A program made the translations under genes and the position numbers. The notes beneath the pieces are model-generated. The model made no database searches. It saw nothing but the letters and a program-made list of their open reading frames with translations, and had not been told where the DNA came from. Of a stretch of 64,000 nucleotides of DNA, positions 24,364 through 33,536 are shown one piece after another (the stretch's first letter is position 1; each line of letters starts with the position of its first letter). The DNA is from Novosphingobium sp. (GTDB taxonomy: Bacteria > Pseudomonadota > Alphaproteobacteria > Sphingomonadales > Sphingomonadaceae), in contig NZ_JAIXPP010000033.1 of NCBI RefSeq assembly GCF_027486195.1, forward strand, positions 62,001 through 126,000. Reading direction: 5' to 3'.

Positions 24364-26610
24364 TCAAGCCGTACAAAGTGCCTTGAGACCGTTGTAGTGA
24401 ACCGGCGCCAATGCCTCGATCATCTCCAGCAGGAACCCGATATTGGTTTTTGTCTCTTCGACGAGGGCAGGGTCGAAGCCTTTGCCGGTCGGATGGGATT
24501 GATCGTTCACGAACTTGTAGATCGCCGTTTTCTTATGTTCGTCGAATGCCACCTCCTCCAACTTGAGGTAAGGCTTCTTCGCCGACGGCGTGTAGAATTC
24601 CAGGAAAGTCTCAAGCACCTTCCGAGCAATGTTTGGAAGGTGGTAGGCGTTGGCGATCGTGCCGTCGCAGGTGTAGCTATACAGTTGCTTGAACAGATAG
24701 TGGTACTCTGTAGCGTAATTTCTCAGCATCGGGTCCAGTGGAATGATGCTGGCATTGCGCGTGTCGCCGTTCTCGTCGCAGCGGATCATGTAATATTGGG
24801 CAGCTTTCTTGTTATGCTGATGCCAGTTGAGCAGCAGCCTCAAGAAATCAAAATTGTGCGTCAGGATGAAGACCTGCTTGGCGTTCTTGACGCCGGCCTT
24901 GAGGAAAGAGAATGCCTGATAGATAGCCGATGCGTCCAGGCTGGAGATTGGGTCATCGATCACAACGATGCCTTCCTTAACGTCAAAATCCTGATCGCCG
25001 AGCTGAACCAGGAAATAGACAAAGGCGATTGCGGTTTTCTCTCCCTCGCTCAGCCGCTTGGCGGGTTTGCCGCGACGCTCGACCCGATAGCCCTGCGCGT
25101 CGGACTCAAACTTGAGATCGCTGCGGCCGAGGAAGGTGACGACCTGCTTTGTCAGCGTCTCGCTGGCGGTGTGTGCACTCGATACCTTGGCGCGCTTTTC
25201 TTCGAACGACGTCTTGAGCGCCTCGAGACTGCGCGCATCGTCTAGGTCGGCCGCGCCGTCGGTGAGCTTGCCTACATCGGCACGCATTGCTGAGACCTTG
25301 TCGTTCAGCTCTTTCACAACGCCGGCGATGCTCGACAGGTAATGGACCTCTATCGCCGTTCGCGCCGACGTCAGTGTCTCGCCGAAGGCAGCGGTCTTGG
25401 CATTGTTCTTATCGACCAGCGCCGCAACTGCGCCGATCGCGGCGACCAGCGCCGGTGTGTCAATTTCGATCGTCACCTCGTAAGCGGTCGTACGACGTTC
25501 CTGTTTCTCCGACAGGATCTCGAGCAGTCGCTCGACGCCCGTGCGGACCGTCGTCATGGCGTCGCTGAACAGCTGCACAGCTTGGTCGATAGGCTCGCGC
25601 ATTTCGGAATAGAAGGCCGAGCGCGGCGGCGGGGCCATGCCCTTCATTGCGCTCAAAATGTCCATGGCTAATTGTGCCGTAGCCGCGACATCCGCCTTGA
25701 GCCGCTGGTCCTCGACGCCGAAATGGGCCGCCAGCTGGTCCATCCGCTCGGCCAACAAGGGTTGCGCGCAGAATTCGCAGGAGGTTGAGGCATGGTGTCG
25801 GTGAATGGCGAGACCATCTTCAATCCACTTGGCGATAGCGGGCTGCTCGCTCAGCCGCGCCAGCGCGCTCCCTTGCGCCGAACGCTGCGTGAGCGTCTGC
25901 GCGCGTTCGACCGCGATCGCGATCCATTCGGCGAGGCTGCGCTCGACGCCATCGGCTTGCAGGGAGACCTGCGGCTGCACGAACTGTGCGATCGCCTCCT
26001 TCTGTTCCTGATGGACGCTGACACGGTGCAGCTCCAGCTCGGCATCGGGCAGGATTTGCGGATCGGTGATCTTGGAAAAAGCCTGTTCGGCATTTTGCTT
26101 GCGATATGTTCGCAGGGCTGTGCCGCTGGTGGCCTCACTGATCGTCTTTGCGATCTCCGAGAACCGCTTGCCCCGGTCCGTCTCGACCTTGGCGATTGCA
26201 TCGTTGAGGTCGCGGATCCGCGCCAGCCGGGCATCATAGATTGTCTGCTCGGCCTTCGCCTCCTCCGCGAGCGCCTTATTCTCCTCGCCGACGATCAGGA
26301 TGTGCCGAAGCGGGCCTTTGAACTGACCAATATTCGCCTCGATGAAATCTGCGTTGAAGACCCGCACCTTGCGCTCATAGGGCGTGCCGTGGCCGACTTT
26401 CCCTAAGGCGGACGTGATCTCGTAGGTCAGGTCGGGATAATCCGGGTGCTGGCCGTCGCCCAGCGCAGCGAGCAACCGGGTCAAGGTTGTTTTACCCGAC
26501 CCATTATGACCGTAGATGCAGTTGTAGCGCGCGAATTCAGGCAGATCGTTCGCGGCGACGAAACTTTCGAAGACGCCGAGCTTCGCGATCTTCTTGACGG
26601 TTTGCAGCAT
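24364..26610 (-). CDS. RloC/PrrC-like AAA ATPase, candidate anticodon nuclease
   Basis: A 748-residue ABC-type ATPase of the AAA_13 class. Walker A is GHNGSGKT (34-41), the ABC signature LSEGEKT (520-526), Walker B VVIDDP (549-554) and the switch His in LTHN (585). The middle is coiled-coil with a CEFC pair (C278, C281), resembling the zinc hook of RloC. The C-terminal domain carries R663-xxx-E667 and H706 in NDQSH, the Arg-Glu-His arrangement of PrrC/RloC anticodon nucleases. These cleave tRNA when phage damage or anti-restriction activity is sensed. Nuclease activity is inferred; AAA_13 proteins without it exist. It starts 6 bp after the XRE regulator gene. Confidence 0.78.
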   Translation of the reverse strand: MLQTVKKIAKLGVFESFVAANDLPEFARYNCIYGHNGSGKTTLTRLLAALGDGQHPDYPDLTYEITSALGKVGHGTPYERKVRVFNADFIEANIGQFKGPLRHILIVGEENKALAEEAKAEQTIYDARLARIRDLNDAIAKVETDRGKRFSEIAKTISEATSGTALRTYRKQNAEQAFSKITDPQILPDAELELHRVSVHQEQKEAIAQFVQPQVSLQADGVERSLAEWIAIAVERAQTLTQRSAQGSALARLSEQPAIAKWIEDGLAIHRHHASTSCEFCAQPLLAERMDQLAAHFGVEDQRLKADVAATAQLAMDILSAMKGMAPPPRSAFYSEMREPIDQAVQLFSDAMTTVRTGVERLLEILSEKQERRTTAYEVTIEIDTPALVAAIGAVAALVDKNNAKTAAFGETLTSARTAIEVHYLSSIAGVVKELNDKVSAMRADVGKLTDGAADLDDARSLEALKTSFEEKRAKVSSAHTASETLTKQVVTFLGRSDLKFESDAQGYRVERRGKPAKRLSEGEKTAIAFVYFLVQLGDQDFDVKEGIVVIDDPISSLDASAIYQAFSFLKAGVKNAKQVFILTHNFDFLRLLLNWHQHNKKAAQYYMIRCDENGDTRNASIIPLDPMLRNYATEYHYLFKQLYSYTCDGTIANAYHLPNIARKVLETFLEFYTPSAKKPYLKLEEVAFDEHKKTAIYKFVNDQSHPTGKGFDPALVEETKTNIGFLLEMIEALAPVHYNGLKALCTA

Positions 26611-26616
26611 GGCGCG

Positions 26617-27357
26617 TCACCAGCCCTTCAGTACGAACGGTTGGCCATGATCGACCGGCACCCGCACGCTAGTTTCGCCATATTCGCCTGGCGGCGCGAG
26701 CGCGATGATGAAGCGGGAGCGCATCTCACTCGGTTCATCCTCGGGCGGAAGCGTGTGGCGCTCCGGCAGCTTCCGAAACAGGTGTGTATGATAGATCCAG
26801 ATATCGTTGCCGCGCAGGAGGACCATGAGCTGTCGGATGCGGCGGCGAAGCGCGATCTCCTCGACCGAGGTCGGGCGATCCAGGCTGCTCCGTTCGCTCC
26901 ACGTCAGGGACGTGAGGATCGCGATCAGCTCCTCGGCATATTCGCCGGTCTCTTCGTTCAGAGGCACCATGATCTCGCAGACAAAGTCGTGAACGTGGCT
27001 GGCTTCCTTGAACAGGACGCCTTCATCCATTGTTACGTTGGCGAGATCATAGTCGAAGCGCGGGACGAGCCGATCCTTTCGGAGGTCAGAAAGGATCGCA
27101 TCAAACACGGTTTCGCCGTCCGCAGCAACAAGCTGTAAGGCAGATTGCCGAACCGTAATCTGTTCACGGTGCACGCCTAAATTCTTTGCCAAGAGTTCCA
27201 TAGTCGCGACGGAAATGGGAGCACTCTCGTTCTCAATCTGACGCAATTTGCGCTCGCTGACGCGCACGGCGTAAGCGAGTTCTTTTTGGGTCGCGTTGCG
27301 CTCCAGCCCAAGTCGCAGCATTTTAATGCGCGGGCCATCGGGTATGATCTGCTTCAT
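26617..27357 (-). CDS. XRE-family regulator paired with the RloC-like ATPase
   Basis: A 246-residue protein. The N-terminal HTH_3 domain (about 10-65) reads RIKMLRLGLERNATQKELAY and SERKLRQIENESAPISVATM. The remaining 180 residues form an unidentified sensor-like domain (LANVTMDEGVLFKEASHVHDF; RGNDIWIYHTHLFRKLPE). I start at the ATG 27355-27357 with a GAGGAG site; the frame runs further upstream without one. The two-gene order, HTH regulator then ATPase with a 6-bp gap, suggests that it represses or senses for the toxin-like ATPase. Confidence 0.85.
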   Translation of the reverse strand: MKQIIPDGPRIKMLRLGLERNATQKELAYAVRVSERKLRQIENESAPISVATMELLAKNLGVHREQITVRQSALQLVAADGETVFDAILSDLRKDRLVPRFDYDLANVTMDEGVLFKEASHVHDFVCEIMVPLNEETGEYAEELIAILTSLTWSERSSLDRPTSVEEIALRRRIRQLMVLLRGNDIWIYHTHLFRKLPERHTLPPEDEPSEMRSRFIIALAPPGEYGETSVRVPVDHGQPFVLKGW

Positions 27358-27711
27358 GTATGACTCCTCAACCTTTGCTGAGAAGCCCGGTATCGCATCC
27401 TCGACGTGCCCGGTCGGCACCCCACCGGCAAAGACCGGCACACGGCCGGCATCGCGCAAATGTCCAAAGCAAGGAACATATTCCCCCAAATTTGCTTTGC
27501 CGCATCACGCCCGATGCTTCGTGAGGGCCTCTCTAGTTACCGCGTGGCGCTCGAAGAGAGCAAGGCAACAATCCGCGCATGGCGCCGAAATGGCGCCGAC
27601 GAGCGAGTGCGGAACGTCGGGTTCTGACACGGGCTACCGCTCTGCATGTAGCTCGCGAACGACAGGAATGTCACAGTTCTAGCTAGACCCTAACGGTGTT
27701 CAAAATCCCGG
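27358..27711. other. Intergenic region with candidate operator
   Basis: About 354 bp between the XRE regulator and the integrase. An 8-bp inverted repeat CAAAGCAA (27465-27472) / TTGCTTTG (27492-27499) frames an AT-rich core and lies about 110 bp upstream of the regulator start, a plausible operator. The short repeat ATGGCGCC occurs twice nearby. No gene is supported. Confidence 0.4.
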
Positions 27712-28938
27712 TCAGGCTCTTCCCGCAAACGCGCCCTTGATGACCTTGCCGCCCTCTCGGATAGTATCGAGGTAATCACTCCACCACTGCGCCATGCGGA
27801 CACGTTCCTCCCAGTGTTTGCCGCGATGATAAACGCCGCGAACGGCATTGCTGTCGCCGTGGGCCAAGCCGCGTTCAATCGCGTCCGGATTCCAGAGGCC
27901 GCTTTCATTCAGCATGGTGGAGGCCGTAGCCCGAAGACCATGGGCGGTGACTTCGTCCTTCGTAAAGCCCATCCGTCGGAAAGCCGCATTCAAAGTGTTC
28001 TCGCTCATCGGGCGCACGGAGGCGCGAGCTGACGGGAACACATATCCTTCGGCGCCGACCATCTCGGCAAGTTCTTTGAGATACCCGACTACCTGTTTGG
28101 ACAACGGCACGGCATGAGGACGGCGCGCCTTCATCTTTCCCTCTGGGATGCGCCAGACGCCTTCTTCGAGGTCGATCTCTTTCCAATCGGCATGACGTAG
28201 CTCGCCAGGGCGTACAAAGACATGGGGTGCGATGAGCAAGGCGTACCGGGTGATGAAGTTGCCAGTGTAGTCCTGGATCGCACGGAGCAGCCCACCAAGA
28301 TCCTTCGGCTCAAGGATCGCTGCATAGTGCTTTGCCTTGGGCGTGATCAGCGCCCCGCGAAGCATGGTCGTAGGGTCGCCTTTGCAGCGTGTCGTGGCAA
28401 CCCCATAGCGGAACACGCGGCTCGCAAAGGACCGGGTCTTTTTGGCGGTTTCGTGCTTGCCCTTCGCTTCGAGGCGCTTGAGGGGAGCTAGCACCTCGAA
28501 CGGCTCAATCTCATCGATCGGGCGGCTGCCGATGGCATCCGTCAGCTGGTCGAGGAAGAAGTTGGCCTTGATGATGGTCGCATCCGCCCGACCGTTCTGC
28601 ACCATCATCTCATCAATGTACTCGCGGGCCACCGCCTCGAATGTCTGGGCGGAAAGGAATTCCGAACGGATCTTCTGCTTGCGCTTCTCCATCGCCGGGT
28701 CACCGCCCGCCGCGACTTTGACCCGCGCCTCATAAGCCGCTTGGCGTGCGTCCTTGATATTGATTTCGGGATAGGAGCCGATCGAGAGCTTCTTTTCAAC
28801 GGTGCCGATTCGATAGCGGAATCGCCAGAGTTTTCCGCCCGATGGGGACACCTCGATGTACAATCCGCGGTCGTCGGCGACCTTGTAAGGTTTGTCCTTT
28901 GGCTTGAGTGCGCGAAGCCGGGTTTCGGTCAGAGGCAT
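27712..28938 (-). CDS. int: Tyrosine integrase, P4-type, of the ICE
   Basis: A 408-residue integrase. The N-terminal DUF4102 arm-binding domain opens MPLTETRLRALKPKDKPYK. The catalytic residues are R243 (VRPGELRHADW), H333-R336 (AHGLRATAS), H360 (GLAHGD) and the nucleophile Y370 (VYHRGKHWEERV). It recombines the circular element into the tRNA-Leu gene, whose 3' end lies 166 bp away. I start at the ATG 28936-28938; the open frame continues through the tRNA and is not used. Three copies of AAAGGCCCGC lie just upstream and may be arm or regulator sites. All catalytic residues are intact. Confidence 0.95.
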   Translation of the reverse strand: MPLTETRLRALKPKDKPYKVADDRGLYIEVSPSGGKLWRFRYRIGTVEKKLSIGSYPEINIKDARQAAYEARVKVAAGGDPAMEKRKQKIRSEFLSAQTFEAVAREYIDEMMVQNGRADATIIKANFFLDQLTDAIGSRPIDEIEPFEVLAPLKRLEAKGKHETAKKTRSFASRVFRYGVATTRCKGDPTTMLRGALITPKAKHYAAILEPKDLGGLLRAIQDYTGNFITRYALLIAPHVFVRPGELRHADWKEIDLEEGVWRIPEGKMKARRPHAVPLSKQVVGYLKELAEMVGAEGYVFPSARASVRPMSENTLNAAFRRMGFTKDEVTAHGLRATASTMLNESGLWNPDAIERGLAHGDSNAVRGVYHRGKHWEERVRMAQWWSDYLDTIREGGKVIKGAFAGRA

Positions 28939-28940
28939 GG

Positions 28941-28991
28941 GCGGGCCTTTTCCCAATGTGGTTTTCGCAAAGGCCCGCAAAAGGCCCGCAA
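28941..28991. repeat. Three AAAGGCCCGC boxes between int and the att site
   Basis: Two direct copies AAAGGCCCGCAA at 28969-28980 and 28980-28991 and one inverted copy GCGGGCCTTT at 28941-28950. They are close to the integrase start and the attachment site, so they could be integrase/excisionase arm sites or an int operator. Confidence 0.5.
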
Positions 28992-29104
28992 AAATGTGTG
29001 GAACCCCCGAGAAAAGGCGGGACGATCCGGCACGATCCAAGGGCCAATTCCCTTGGATTTCTGCGGATTTAATACACTTGCTGGGTTCTTCTGAGAAGAA
29101 CAAA

Positions 29105-29193
29105 TGGTGCCCAGAAGAGGACTCGAACCTCCACGCCCTTGCGAGCGCCAGCACCTGAAGCTGGTGCGTCTACCAATTCCGCCATCTGGGCAC
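29105..29193 (-). tRNA. tRNA-Leu (anticodon CAG), ICE insertion site
   Basis: On the minus strand the 7-bp acceptor arm GTGCCCA pairs with TGGGCAC, the anticodon loop TTCAGGT reads CAG between CCAGC and GCTGG, a long variable arm (GGCGCTCGCAAGGGC region) marks a class II tRNA, and the T loop is GTTCGAGTC. The 3' CCA is encoded. The 3' end faces the integrase, so the last 20-50 bp form the attachment core, and the gene is restored intact by the integration event. The matching repeat at the far end lies outside the window. Confidence 0.96.
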
Positions 29194-29351
29194 GGTAGCG
29201 AGCGACAAGTGCGCCGTTCGCCGGGTAGGAGGGCGCCGATAAGGCACGGTCTGGCGCGAGTCAACCGGGGGTTTGCATTTGCACGTAAACCATTGAACCG
29301 GAGGGCGCGGGTGTGGCAAGAGGCGCGCGGACTGGAAATGGAACCCGACGC

Positions 29352-30317
29352 ATGAGCAAGGACATCGCGCACGATCTCGAAGGGCAGCTGATCGCGCTCG
29401 TGGGCGGCAGCGGCTTCATCGGCACGCATGTCGCGCAGGCGCTGCTGGCGCGCGGTGCGCGGCTGCGCGTGTGCAGCCGGCATCCCGAGCGCGGATACCG
29501 GCTGAAGACGCTGGGCGGGCTGGGCAAGATCCAGCTCGTGGCGGTCGACGTGACCAAGCCGCATACGCTCGAAGTCGCGCTGACCGGCTGCGACGCGGTG
29601 GTGAACCTTGTCGGCGTGTTCAAGGGCAAGCTCGACGCGGTGCAGGGGAGCGGCGCGGGCCGGATCGCGCAAATCGCGCGGGCCAAGGGGGCCAGGGCCT
29701 TCGTCCATGTCTCCGCGATCGGGGCCGATGCGGCATCTTCGGTGGGGTATGCAAGCAGCAAGGCGGCGGGTGAAGTGGCGGTGCTCGCGGCGTTTCCCGA
29801 AGCGGTCGTGCTGCGCCCCTCGGTCGTGTTCGGCGAGGATGATGCCTTCATCAATCTTTTCGCGGGGCTGATCGCCAGCGCACCGGTCATGCCGGTGTTC
29901 GCCGCCGATTCGTGCTTCCAGCCGGTGTTTGTCGACGATGTGGCCGATGCTATTGCCAACGTGGTCGCCGCGCCAGCGCAGTTTGCGGGCAAGACCTTCG
30001 AGTTGGGCGGGCCGGACGTGATCACCATCGGCGATCTCAACCGCCGCATCGCCAAGGCGGCTGGCCGTTCGCCGCGGTTCCTCGAACTGCCCGACGGCAT
30101 CTCGGCGGCGTTTGCCGCGCTGACCGGCTGGCTGCCCGGCGCTCCGATGAGCCGTGACCAGTGGACCCTGCTGCGCCAGGGCAACGTGGCGAGCGGGACG
30201 CTGCCGGGCCTTGCCGAACTGGGCGTGCAGGCGCGGCCGCTGGGGCTGTTCCTCGATCGCTGGATGGTTCGCTTCCGCAAGCATGGCCGATTCGGGGTGC
30301 GGTCCAAGGCAGCCTGA
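29352..30317 (+). CDS. NDUFA9-like NAD(P)-binding SDR protein
   Basis: A 321-residue atypical short-chain dehydrogenase. The nucleotide-binding loop is LIALVGGSGFIGTH near residue 12; the later blocks HVSAIGAD and YASSKAAGEV take the place of the active-site Tyr-Lys pair. Alphaproteobacterial versions resemble the NDUFA9 subunit of respiratory complex I and are annotated as such, though membership of the complex is not proven. The start is ATG 29352, after a GACGC leader. It is the first chromosomal gene beyond the element. Confidence 0.85.
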   Translation: MSKDIAHDLEGQLIALVGGSGFIGTHVAQALLARGARLRVCSRHPERGYRLKTLGGLGKIQLVAVDVTKPHTLEVALTGCDAVVNLVGVFKGKLDAVQGSGAGRIAQIARAKGARAFVHVSAIGADAASSVGYASSKAAGEVAVLAAFPEAVVLRPSVVFGEDDAFINLFAGLIASAPVMPVFAADSCFQPVFVDDVADAIANVVAAPAQFAGKTFELGGPDVITIGDLNRRIAKAAGRSPRFLELPDGISAAFAALTGWLPGAPMSRDQWTLLRQGNVASGTLPGLAELGVQARPLGLFLDRWMVRFRKHGRFGVRSKAA

Positions 30318-30634
30318 TCGATTGCCGCAGCCGGCGGGCTGGGCCTGTCGGGATTCCTTACGGTTGACACAGTTGACACTGTCCTGAGGAATAACTGCAT
30401 TCGATCAGTTTCACGCTTTTGATCGGCTGGGCCGATTAAAAGGTAGCGGACGTGTGTCTGCGGTTCCGGGCATTGGGGCTGATCTCGCTGAAGGGGAGCT
30501 GACCGCCAAGAGTCGCAGATATGCGCGATGTAGGAAAGCGCCGCGCACCCCCGCATCCCGCGAGGTTGCCATCATGGAGCGGAATGGGCTTATCCTTGGC
30601 GGCCAAGTGTGGCAGCCTGCGCCGGGGCGACCTG
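30318..30634. other. Intergenic region with tandem TTGACA
   Basis: About 317 bp. The string GTTGACAC occurs twice in tandem (TTGACA at 30364-30369 and 30373-30378), -35-like, with no good -10 at standard spacing. A short ORF start at 30521 exists but has no ribosome site; nothing else is seen. Confidence 0.35.
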
Positions 30635-32455
30635 ATGGTTCGGCAATCTTGTCCGGGGGTAGCGGTGCAGCGGATCGGGCGTATGTTTTGGGGCCTTGCA
30701 ATCGCAGGCCTGTGCGGTCTGGCGCAGCCGGTCTTCGCCAAGTGCACGGTTGGCATGGTGGCGCGGCTTCCGGTGACGATGGAAGGGCCGCGCGCAACGG
30801 TTCCGGTCGAGGTCAACGGCAAGACGACGAACTTCTGGCTCGACAGCGGGGCGTTCTACAGCATCATGTCGAAGGCGCGGGCGGCCGAACTGGGGCTCAA
30901 GACGACGAGCATGCCGCCCGGTTTCTATATCAGCGGCATCGGCGGCGATGCGACTGCCGGAGTGACCACGGTCAAATCGTTCAAGATCGTGGGGCAGGAG
31001 CTCAAGAACCTGGAGTTCCTTGTCGGCGGCAGCGATGCGGGCAACGCCCTGATTGGGCAGAACATTCTTTCAGCGTTCGATACCGAGTACGATCTTGCCA
31101 ATGGCCACGTGAACCTGATCCAGACCAAGGACTGCCGAGACGTGAACCTGGCCTATTGGGCCGAGGGCAAGCCCGTCGCCATGGCGGACATGTTCAAGTC
31201 CGATAACGAGCTCGATCGCCACATCCGCGTGAAGGGCGAGATCAACGGCAAACCGGTCACGCTTCTGCTCGATACGGGTGCCACGGCGAGCTACCTCAAC
31301 CGCTCCGCTGCCGAGCGGATCGGCATCGATTTCAGCGCGCCCGGCGTGGTGCAATCGGAATCCACATCAGGCTTCGGCAAGAGCTATCGCCGCACCTGGA
31401 TCGTGACCTTGAAGACCTTCGGGATCGGCGGCGAGGAAATCCGCAACACGCCGATCCGCGTGATCGAGAACAAGGGGGACAGCCCGAACTACGATGTGCT
31501 GGTGGGGGTGGACTTTTTCCTCTCGCACCGACTGTTCGTCTCACCGGCGGGGCGGCACGTTTTTCTGACATACAACGGCGGGCCGATCTTCTCGATGACG
31601 ACCGATGGCGAGATCGGTGCACGTTCGACGCGGGCGGAGGGCGGCTGGGGTATGGACAACACCGAAGCGCCCAAGGACGCGGCAGGCTTTGCCCAGCGCG
31701 CCAGCGCACGCGCCTCGCGCGGGGACTGGAAGGCTGCGAGCGCGGATTATGACCAGGCGATCAAGCTCGAGCCCGGCAAGGCGGCGTACTGGCAGAGCCG
31801 GGCCAATGCGCGGTGGCGTTCTGGCGATGATGCCGGGGCGCGGGCCGATTTCGACAAGGCGATCGCGCTGGCACCGAATGACGCCGATCTGGTGATCCAG
31901 CGCGGCTTCCTGCGTCTGCGGGAGGGCGACGAGAAAGGCGCGCTGGCCGATGCGGAAGCGGCGCTCGCCGGCTATCACGAAGGCTCGCTCGAGCGGCTGG
32001 CGGCGGTGGCGCTGTTCGACCGGCTCCACCGGGCGGATCGTGTGCTGGCGCTGATCGACCCGATCATCGCCTTGCACAAGAGCGACAACGAACTGGGCAA
32101 TCTGCTCAATACGCGCTGCTACAGCAGAGCACTCGCCAACATTGAACTCGCCAAGGCGCTGGCCGACTGCAACAGCGCGATCAAGCGCAATGGCCCGATT
32201 GCCGCCTTCATCGATAGCCGGGCCATGGTGAAAGTGCGGCAGGGCGACCTTGCCGGAGCACTGGCCGACTATGACGATGCGCTGGCCAAGGCACCAAAGC
32301 AAGCGGCCTCGCTCTATATGCGCGGCTGGACGCGGCGCGCCGCCGCGAACGGGGATGCCGAGAAACTGAAGCAGGCGGAGGCGGACTTTGCGGCGGCGAA
32401 GGCAGTCGATGCGGACATAGCGGAGCGGTTCACGCCTTACGGGTTCGCGCCCTGA
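30635..32455 (+). CDS. Secreted protein with two retropepsin domains and TPRs
   Basis: A 606-residue protein with an N-terminal hydrophobic signal (MFWGLAIAGLCGLAQPVFA). Two aspartic-protease-like domains follow in tandem: FWLDSGAFYS (D70) and LLLDTGATAS (D213), both with the DSG/DTG catalytic triad, each ending in an NILSAFD- or VDFFLSHR-type strand. The C-terminal half is TPR repeats (about 340-590) for protein contacts. The start is uncertain: ATG 30635 or ATG 30683 would keep the signal. The substrate is unknown; a periplasmic protein-processing role is inferred. Confidence 0.8.
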   Translation: MVRQSCPGVAVQRIGRMFWGLAIAGLCGLAQPVFAKCTVGMVARLPVTMEGPRATVPVEVNGKTTNFWLDSGAFYSIMSKARAAELGLKTTSMPPGFYISGIGGDATAGVTTVKSFKIVGQELKNLEFLVGGSDAGNALIGQNILSAFDTEYDLANGHVNLIQTKDCRDVNLAYWAEGKPVAMADMFKSDNELDRHIRVKGEINGKPVTLLLDTGATASYLNRSAAERIGIDFSAPGVVQSESTSGFGKSYRRTWIVTLKTFGIGGEEIRNTPIRVIENKGDSPNYDVLVGVDFFLSHRLFVSPAGRHVFLTYNGGPIFSMTTDGEIGARSTRAEGGWGMDNTEAPKDAAGFAQRASARASRGDWKAASADYDQAIKLEPGKAAYWQSRANARWRSGDDAGARADFDKAIALAPNDADLVIQRGFLRLREGDEKGALADAEAALAGYHEGSLERLAAVALFDRLHRADRVLALIDPIIALHKSDNELGNLLNTRCYSRALANIELAKALADCNSAIKRNGPIAAFIDSRAMVKVRQGDLAGALADYDDALAKAPKQAASLYMRGWTRRAAANGDAEKLKQAEADFAAAKAVDADIAERFTPYGFAP

Positions 32456-32467
32456 GAGGCGGAACCG

Positions 32468-32866
32468 TCATCGCGCCGGGCAGGGGAAGCGCTTGCGGAA
32501 AAGATCGCCGACTGCTGCCGAAACCGGAATGCGGGGCCGCGCAGCAACGGGATAGCTTTGCATATGCGCGATGAGCTCGTCGCTGTTGAGAGCGGCGCGT
32601 TCTGGCGGGCAGGCGCTGGGCTTGCCGGTGGCGGCCTCTGCCTTGAGCTGGCGGCGGAAAGCCTGGGCGGAGCCGGTGACTTCGCCCTTGAGCAGGCTGA
32701 CATCCGACGAGAACGCCGCCATCAAACCCTTGGCTTTCAGCGCTTCTACCTTGGCGAGGAAGGTGGCCACGCTCATTGATCCGGGTGGCGTGACCGTCTC
32801 TGCGCTGACCGTGGCCGGAAGCGTGGCCAGGGCGGCAAGGACAAGACCGATTGCAGGAAACTTCAT
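32468..32866 (-). CDS. Small exported protein, unknown function
   Basis: A 132-residue protein with a signal peptide (MKFPAIGLVLAALATLPATVSA). The mature part is helical with a cysteine in GKPSACPPER and another near the end (KRFPCPAR). No known domain is recognised. It is encoded convergently to the retropepsin-TPR gene, leaving 12 bp. The ATG 32864-32866 is chosen because a signal peptide begins there; the frame extends to 32908 without support. Confidence 0.75.
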   Translation of the reverse strand: MKFPAIGLVLAALATLPATVSAETVTPPGSMSVATFLAKVEALKAKGLMAAFSSDVSLLKGEVTGSAQAFRRQLKAEAATGKPSACPPERAALNSDELIAHMQSYPVAARPRIPVSAAVGDLFRKRFPCPAR

Positions 32867-32904
32867 GGCAACGCGGTCTTTCGCGAGGGGGCAACAAGGG
32901 GCCT

Positions 32905-33513
32905 TCAAGTCAGTCTGAACACCTGGATCAGCCGGCCATTGGCCTTGGGGCCGAAATCCGGGACCGGGATTTCGGGCGGGACCGGGTAGGTGAGCGTCGC
33001 GACGAAGGCGGATTCGCGCAGCCAGGCGTATTTCTTGCCGGGGACGTTGAAGGTGGGCAGCAGCCGGAACTTGTCGTCCGTGTAGCGCGGGCCCTTGTTG
33101 TGGATGATGATCTGCGTGCCGTCGTCGGTCCTGAGGCGGTAGAGCGCATCGATGATCTGGACGCCGTCAGGCCGCGTGACGGGAAAATCGCCGCCGCCGG
33201 GGACGACGGTGCCCTTGATGCCGCGGCCATAGAACGTGCCGCCGACGATCGGCCAGAGCACATCGCGGTCGCCATCGGCTGAAGTCTGGTCAGCGGGGTC
33301 GCCCATCACTTCCGGTTCGGTGCAGAAGGGCAGGATGTTCATCACCCATTCGAGGCCGACCGAATCAAAGATCTTCGGCGCAGGGCCAGCGGGCATGGGC
33401 GGAGCGGCGGGTTCGCGGGTGTTGGGCGTGACGGCGCCAAGCCGTGTGGCGGAACCGGCCAGCGGCAGGCTGGCTCCGATCAGGCCGAGAGCGCTGCGGC
33501 GGGAAATCGTCAT
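32905..33513 (-). CDS. DUF3237 protein with Tat signal
   Basis: A 202-residue protein. The N-terminus MTISRRSALGLIGASLPLAG is a twin-arginine or lipoprotein-like signal. The body matches DUF3237/UPF0311: GTFYGRGIKGTVVPGGGDF, then RPDGVQIIDALYRLRTDDG and IIIHNKGPRY. Its function is not known; homologues form a beta-barrel. The ATG 33511-33513 has a GGAG site. It is co-directional with the GST gene upstream (gap 23 bp). Confidence 0.85.
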   Translation of the reverse strand: MTISRRSALGLIGASLPLAGSATRLGAVTPNTREPAAPPMPAGPAPKIFDSVGLEWVMNILPFCTEPEVMGDPADQTSADGDRDVLWPIVGGTFYGRGIKGTVVPGGGDFPVTRPDGVQIIDALYRLRTDDGTQIIIHNKGPRYTDDKFRLLPTFNVPGKKYAWLRESAFVATLTYPVPPEIPVPDFGPKANGRLIQVFRLT

Positions 33514-33536
33514 CTGTTGCACTCCTTCCGTTGGCT

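Noticed and set aside
28929..30284. 451-residue minus-strand frame over the tRNA and the NDUFA9-like gene
   Set aside because: Runs through a tRNA gene and antisense to a clear SDR gene.
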